Shown here: in pieces, positions 12,527 through 14,661 of the stretch
Position numbering within the stretch: position 1 is the first letter of the stretch
Layout: each line of letters begins with the position of its first letter
Source of the DNA: UBA3940 sp964506005
GTDB taxonomy: Bacteria > Chloroflexota > Anaerolineae > Aggregatilineales > UBA3940
Length of the DNA: 14,661 bases
Reading direction: 5' to 3'
NCBI GenBank assembly: GCA_964506005.1
Contig: CAZDLX010000084.1
Location: 1-14,661 of the forward strand
The notes under the pieces: model-generated
The model's input: the letters and a program-made list of their open reading frames with translations, nothing else
Databases searched by the model: none
What the model was told of the DNA's origin: nothing
Translations under genes and position numbers: made by a program

Positions 12527-13717
12527 ATGACACAGCGACCAGCGGACACCTCCAGCACACACGAACCCGAGCTGCCCCCGGCGCTCATGGTTGAAACACG
12601 CGACGCGCTTGACGGCCTGCCGGAGCTGCTGCGCAGCAGCACGCGGCTGGCTGTCGATACCGAGGCAAACAGCCTCCACGCCTACCAGGGCCGCGTCTGC
12701 CTCATCCAGCTCTCGACGGACACTCAGGACATTCTCATCGATCCGCTGGTCTTCGAGCCCTCCGACCTCGACTTTCTGGGCGAGGTATTTGCCGACCCGC
12801 AGATCGAAAAGGTATTTCACGCCGCCGAGTACGACGTGATGATCCTGCGGCGCGATTTCGGCTTTGAGTTCAGCAACCTGTTCGACACCATGATCGCAGC
12901 CCGCGTGCTCGGCTGGGAGCGGTTCGGGCTGGGCACCATCCTGGAAGAGCGCTACGGCGTTCGCGTGGATAAATCCCACCAGCGGGCAGACTGGGGCCGC
13001 CGCCCCCTGCCGCCGCATCTGCTGCGCTATGCGCGGATGGACACCCACTACCTGCTCGACCTGCGCGACGAGCTGCACGCCGATCTGGCGGCGGCCAACC
13101 GCCTGGAGGAAGCCCGCGAGCTCTTCCAGGAGGTCAGCCAGGCGGAGTGGAACGGCAGCGGCTTCGACCCCGAGGGCTACTGGCGCATCAACGACGCCCG
13201 GACGCTCAGCCCGCGCGAGATGGCGGTCCTGCGTGAGCTCTACCTGCTGCGCGAGAAGCAGGCCGAAACCCGCGACGTGCCCGTATTCAAGGTGATGGGC
13301 GATAAATCGCTCGTCGCGCTGGCGCAGGCCGCGCCTCGCTCGCTCAAAGAGCTGCGGCATGTGCCAGGTATCTCGGGGATACAGGTGAAGCGCTTCGGCG
13401 TGGGCATTCTGAAAGCCGTGAAGCGGGGATTGGACTCAGCGCCGCCCACCTTGCCCCGGCGCAGCGGCCCCCGGCCCGACGACGACGTGCTGCGCCGCTA
13501 CGACGCGCTGCACACGTGGCGTAAAGAGCGCGGCCTGGAGCGCGGCGTGGCCTCCGACGTGATTATCTCCAAAGACGCCCTGTGGGAGTTGGCCTACAAG
13601 GCACCGCAAACTCTGGAGGAGCTGGCAGAGATCGAGGCCCTGGGCCCGTGGCGTACTGAGAAATACGGTGACGAGATTCTCCGGGTGCTCGCCGGTGAAA
13701 ACGGCGACGCCGATTGA
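12527..13717 (+). CDS. rnd: Ribonuclease D (DEDDy 3'-5' exoribonuclease) with two HRDC domains, 396 aa
   Basis: A cytoplasmic 3'-to-5' exoribonuclease that trims tRNA precursors and other stable RNAs. Exo I is AVDTEANSLHAY with Asp44 and Glu46; Exo II is KVFHAAEYDVMILRR with Asp103; Exo III is YARMDTHYLLDLRDEL with Tyr168 and Asp172. The four acidic residues and the tyrosine of the DEDDy set are all present. Two helical HRDC domains follow: about 227-300 (REMAVLRELYLLREKQAETR to GVGILKAVKRG) and about 318-390 (LRRYDALHTWRKERGLERG to GDEILRVLAG). The length is close to the family norm (E. coli RNase D about 375 aa). I chose ATG 12527: the in-frame extension back to 12344 overlaps the glycosyltransferase gene and the promoter. 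The Shine-Dalgarno is weak. The DUF4177-like gene follows 65 bases later and may share the transcript. Confidence 0.94.
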   Translation: MTQRPADTSSTHEPELPPALMVETRDALDGLPELLRSSTRLAVDTEANSLHAYQGRVCLIQLSTDTQDILIDPLVFEPSDLDFLGEVFADPQIEKVFHAAEYDVMILRRDFGFEFSNLFDTMIAARVLGWERFGLGTILEERYGVRVDKSHQRADWGRRPLPPHLLRYARMDTHYLLDLRDELHADLAAANRLEEARELFQEVSQAEWNGSGFDPEGYWRINDARTLSPREMAVLRELYLLREKQAETRDVPVFKVMGDKSLVALAQAAPRSLKELRHVPGISGIQVKRFGVGILKAVKRGLDSAPPTLPRRSGPRPDDDVLRRYDALHTWRKERGLERGVASDVIISKDALWELAYKAPQTLEELAEIEALGPWRTEKYGDEILRVLAGENGDAD

Positions 13718-13782
13718 GCACACCTCACACAGTCTGTCCCTGAGCCGGTCACCCGGCGACTAACACGGAAAGGAGCAAACCG

Positions 13783-14157
13783 GTGGCAGCATCCCGTTCC
13801 CGCTGGCAGTACTGCCAGATCGAGACTCGCGGCAACGATACCGGAGTCCTCAGACAGTTCTTCCCCGACCGCGCCCCGGTTGAGACGGAGCTGCACCAGA
13901 ACTGGCCCGCGATGCTCGGCAAGCTGGGCGAGCAGGGCTGGGAGCTCGTCGGCGTGCTGACGCGTGAAGGCGGGCTGGGTCGCCTGCCGGTGACGTACGT
14001 GCTGAAGCGTGAGCTCGGCACGGCGAGCAGCGGCGGCAGCGCATCTATCGCCCCCGAGCCGCCCGCGCCCGCCCCGCCGGCGCCGCCCGACGAGCCCCCG
14101 GAGCCGCCCAAGCCCAAGACCCCGTCGAGCGGCTTCGAGCCGCTGCGCGGACCCTAG
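13783..14157 (+). CDS. Small DUF4177-like protein with Pro-rich tail, 124 aa, GTG start
   Basis: A small, probably cytoplasmic protein of unknown function. The N-terminal part (about 6-85) shows the DUF4177-like pattern RWQYCQIET ... LGKLGEQGWELVGVLTREG ... PVTYVLKRE, in which 'GWELV.V' and 'YVLKR' are the usual marks. The tail (about 95-118) is almost wholly Pro, Ala and Glu (PEPPAPAPPAPPDEPPEPPK), likely disordered, and may bind partner proteins. The GTG start is well supported by AAAGGAG (13769-13775) seven bases upstream. It lies 65 bases after RNase D with no terminator between, so it is probably the second gene of that unit. A hairpin 14 bases after its stop is the likely transcript end. 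Confidence 0.75.
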   Translation: MAASRSRWQYCQIETRGNDTGVLRQFFPDRAPVETELHQNWPAMLGKLGEQGWELVGVLTREGGLGRLPVTYVLKRELGTASSGGSASIAPEPPAPAPPAPPDEPPEPPKPKTPSSGFEPLRGP

Positions 14158-14170
14158 ACTAGCCGAATGA

Positions 14171-14200
14171 ACGGACGCCCGGCATTGGCCGGGCGTCTGT
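14171..14200. terminator. Long hairpin between convergent genes, T-poor terminator
   Basis: A 13-bp stem with one G-T wobble (ACGGACGCCCGGC at 14171-14183 with GCCGGGCGTCTGT at 14188-14200) closes over the 4-base loop ATTG. On the plus strand only GTT follows, and on the minus strand no T-run follows, so it is an imperfect intrinsic terminator. Its place between the convergent DUF4177-like and cyclophilin genes still supports a terminator or transcript-end-protecting role. Confidence 0.65.
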
Positions 14201-14243
14201 GTTACGGCGTATCGCTGCCAACCATGCGGGGGTGAGCTTCCCC

Positions 14244-14661
14244 CTACTCCTCGACAATCTCCACGCCGAGCAGCGTATCGCCCGGCTCGCGGTCACGCTG
14301 CGGGTCCCGCTCGCGGATGCGGAACAGCGTCTGCAGCGAGTCGCCTTCGACAACCTCGCCAAACACGGCGTGCTTGCCGTCCAGCCACGGGGTCGCAACG
14401 TGCGTGATGAAGAACTGGCTGCCGTTCNNNNNNNNNNAGAGCATGCCGGGGCGGTCATGCTTGAGCTGCAGGGCGCTCGGCTCGTCGTCGAACCTGTAGC
14501 CAGGGCCGCCGCGCCCGGTGCCGGTCGGGTCGCCGCCCTGCACCATAAAATCGGGGATGACGCGGTGGAACGTCGTCCCGTCGTAAAAGCCATCTCGCGC
14601 CAGAAAGACGAAGTTGTTCACCGTTTGCGGCGCACGGTCTGCGAATAGCTCTGCCACGATG
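14244..14661 (-). CDS. Cyclophilin-type peptidyl-prolyl cis-trans isomerase, partial (5' end outside window)
   Basis: Catalyses cis-trans isomerisation of X-Pro bonds in protein folding. Visible family motifs are APQTVNNFVFLARDGFYDG, FHRVIPDFMVQGGDPTGTGRGG (with the catalytic Arg and Phe), NGSQFFIT (substrate-binding Gln and Phe) and TPWLDGKHAVFGEVVEG (Trp, Leu and His of the pocket). The reading frame stays open to the window edge: the codons before the first in-frame GTG encode I-V-A-E-L-F, as in the interior of cyclophilins, so the real start lies a few residues outside and export cannot be judged. A 10-N gap (14428-14437) removes the middle of the active-site stretch: PGML is followed by four unknown codons, where cyclophilins normally have about nine (S-M-A-N-A-G-P-N-T) before NGSQFF. 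It converges on the DUF4177-like gene. Confidence 0.93.
   Translation of the reverse strand, partial: IVAELFADRAPQTVNNFVFLARDGFYDGTTFHRVIPDFMVQGGDPTGTGRGGPGYRFDDEPSALQLKHDRPGMLXXXXNGSQFFITHVATPWLDGKHAVFGEVVEGDSLQTLFRIRERDPQRDREPGDTLLGVEIVEE
14428..14437. other. Assembly gap of 10 N inside the cyclophilin gene
   Basis: Ten N interrupt the isomerase gene. By comparison with the conserved family stretch, about 25 bases should be missing rather than 10, so the gap length is probably a placeholder. The frame is kept on both sides only because the shortfall is a multiple of three. Confidence 0.95.

Noticed and set aside
12491..13360. 289-aa minus-strand frame opposite RNase D
   Set aside because: The sense frame has all RNase D catalytic motifs; the antisense frame shows none.
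1..14661. CRISPR array, tRNA or rRNA gene, transposase or integrase
   Set aside because: No regularly spaced direct repeats of CRISPR size, no tRNA-like cloverleaf, no rRNA segment and no recombinase motif were recognised on either strand.

Overview
The window looks like a chromosomal segment from a GC-rich bacterium, most likely a member of the Chloroflexota (Anaerolineae-like). This is inference from protein style: a lipoprotein with a Pro/Thr linker of TPxPTxTPxPT type, a DUF11-repeat surface protein with a C-terminal membrane anchor, a small W.Y/GWELVGV protein with a Pro-rich tail, and a TipAS-type MerR regulator. No rRNA, tRNA, CRISPR array, transposase or integrase was seen. Two runs of N (100 and 10 bases) are assembly gaps.

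Layout. (1) 54-1556, minus strand: a probable operon read right to left. It holds a 59-aa SH3-like small protein (GTG start), a PH-like/SHOCT protein and an ASCH-domain protein, and ends in a rho-independent terminator. Its promoter carries a GAAC-N4-GTTC palindrome between -35 and -10, the core of the Bacillus-type LexA (SOS) box. (2) 1675-2482, minus: a MerR/TipAS regulator behind a 19-bp-spacer promoter with a 21-bp dyad, the classic arrangement for a MerR-operated promoter. (3) 2483-3182: 700 bases without a gene. They hold a palindromic repeat element, a cluster of mutually exclusive hairpins, paired TTCATGAA boxes, a good sigma70 promoter and a leader of about 300 nt. (4) 3183-5768, plus: a large exported, membrane-anchored DUF11 protein, with a strong, probably bidirectional terminator shared with (5) 5887-6582, minus: a secreted matrixin-like zinc metalloprotease. 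(6) 6886-7620, plus: an endonuclease/exonuclease/phosphatase-fold hydrolase. (7) 7806-9902, plus: a ClC anion channel/transporter fused to two CBS domains and a TrkA-C-like domain. Its stop codon overlaps that of (8) 9899-10669, minus: a CARDB-like lipoprotein. (9) 10891-12387, plus: a membrane family-2 glycosyltransferase of the cellulose/mannan synthase type. (10) 12527-13717, plus: RNase D with two HRDC domains. (11) 13783-14157, plus: a small DUF4177-like protein. (12) 14244 to the right edge, minus: a cyclophilin-type prolyl isomerase, cut by the window edge and by the 10-N gap.

Most genes are single units with their own promoters, so this is mainly ordinary chromosome with a cell-envelope flavour (surface protein, protease, lipoprotein, glycosyltransferase, ion channel). 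I found no clear new multi-gene system. The best leads are regulatory: the possible SOS box over the small minus-strand operon, the MerR operator, and the structured 2.5-2.9 kb intergenic region. The ClC protein with valine at the proton-glutamate position is the best protein-level lead.
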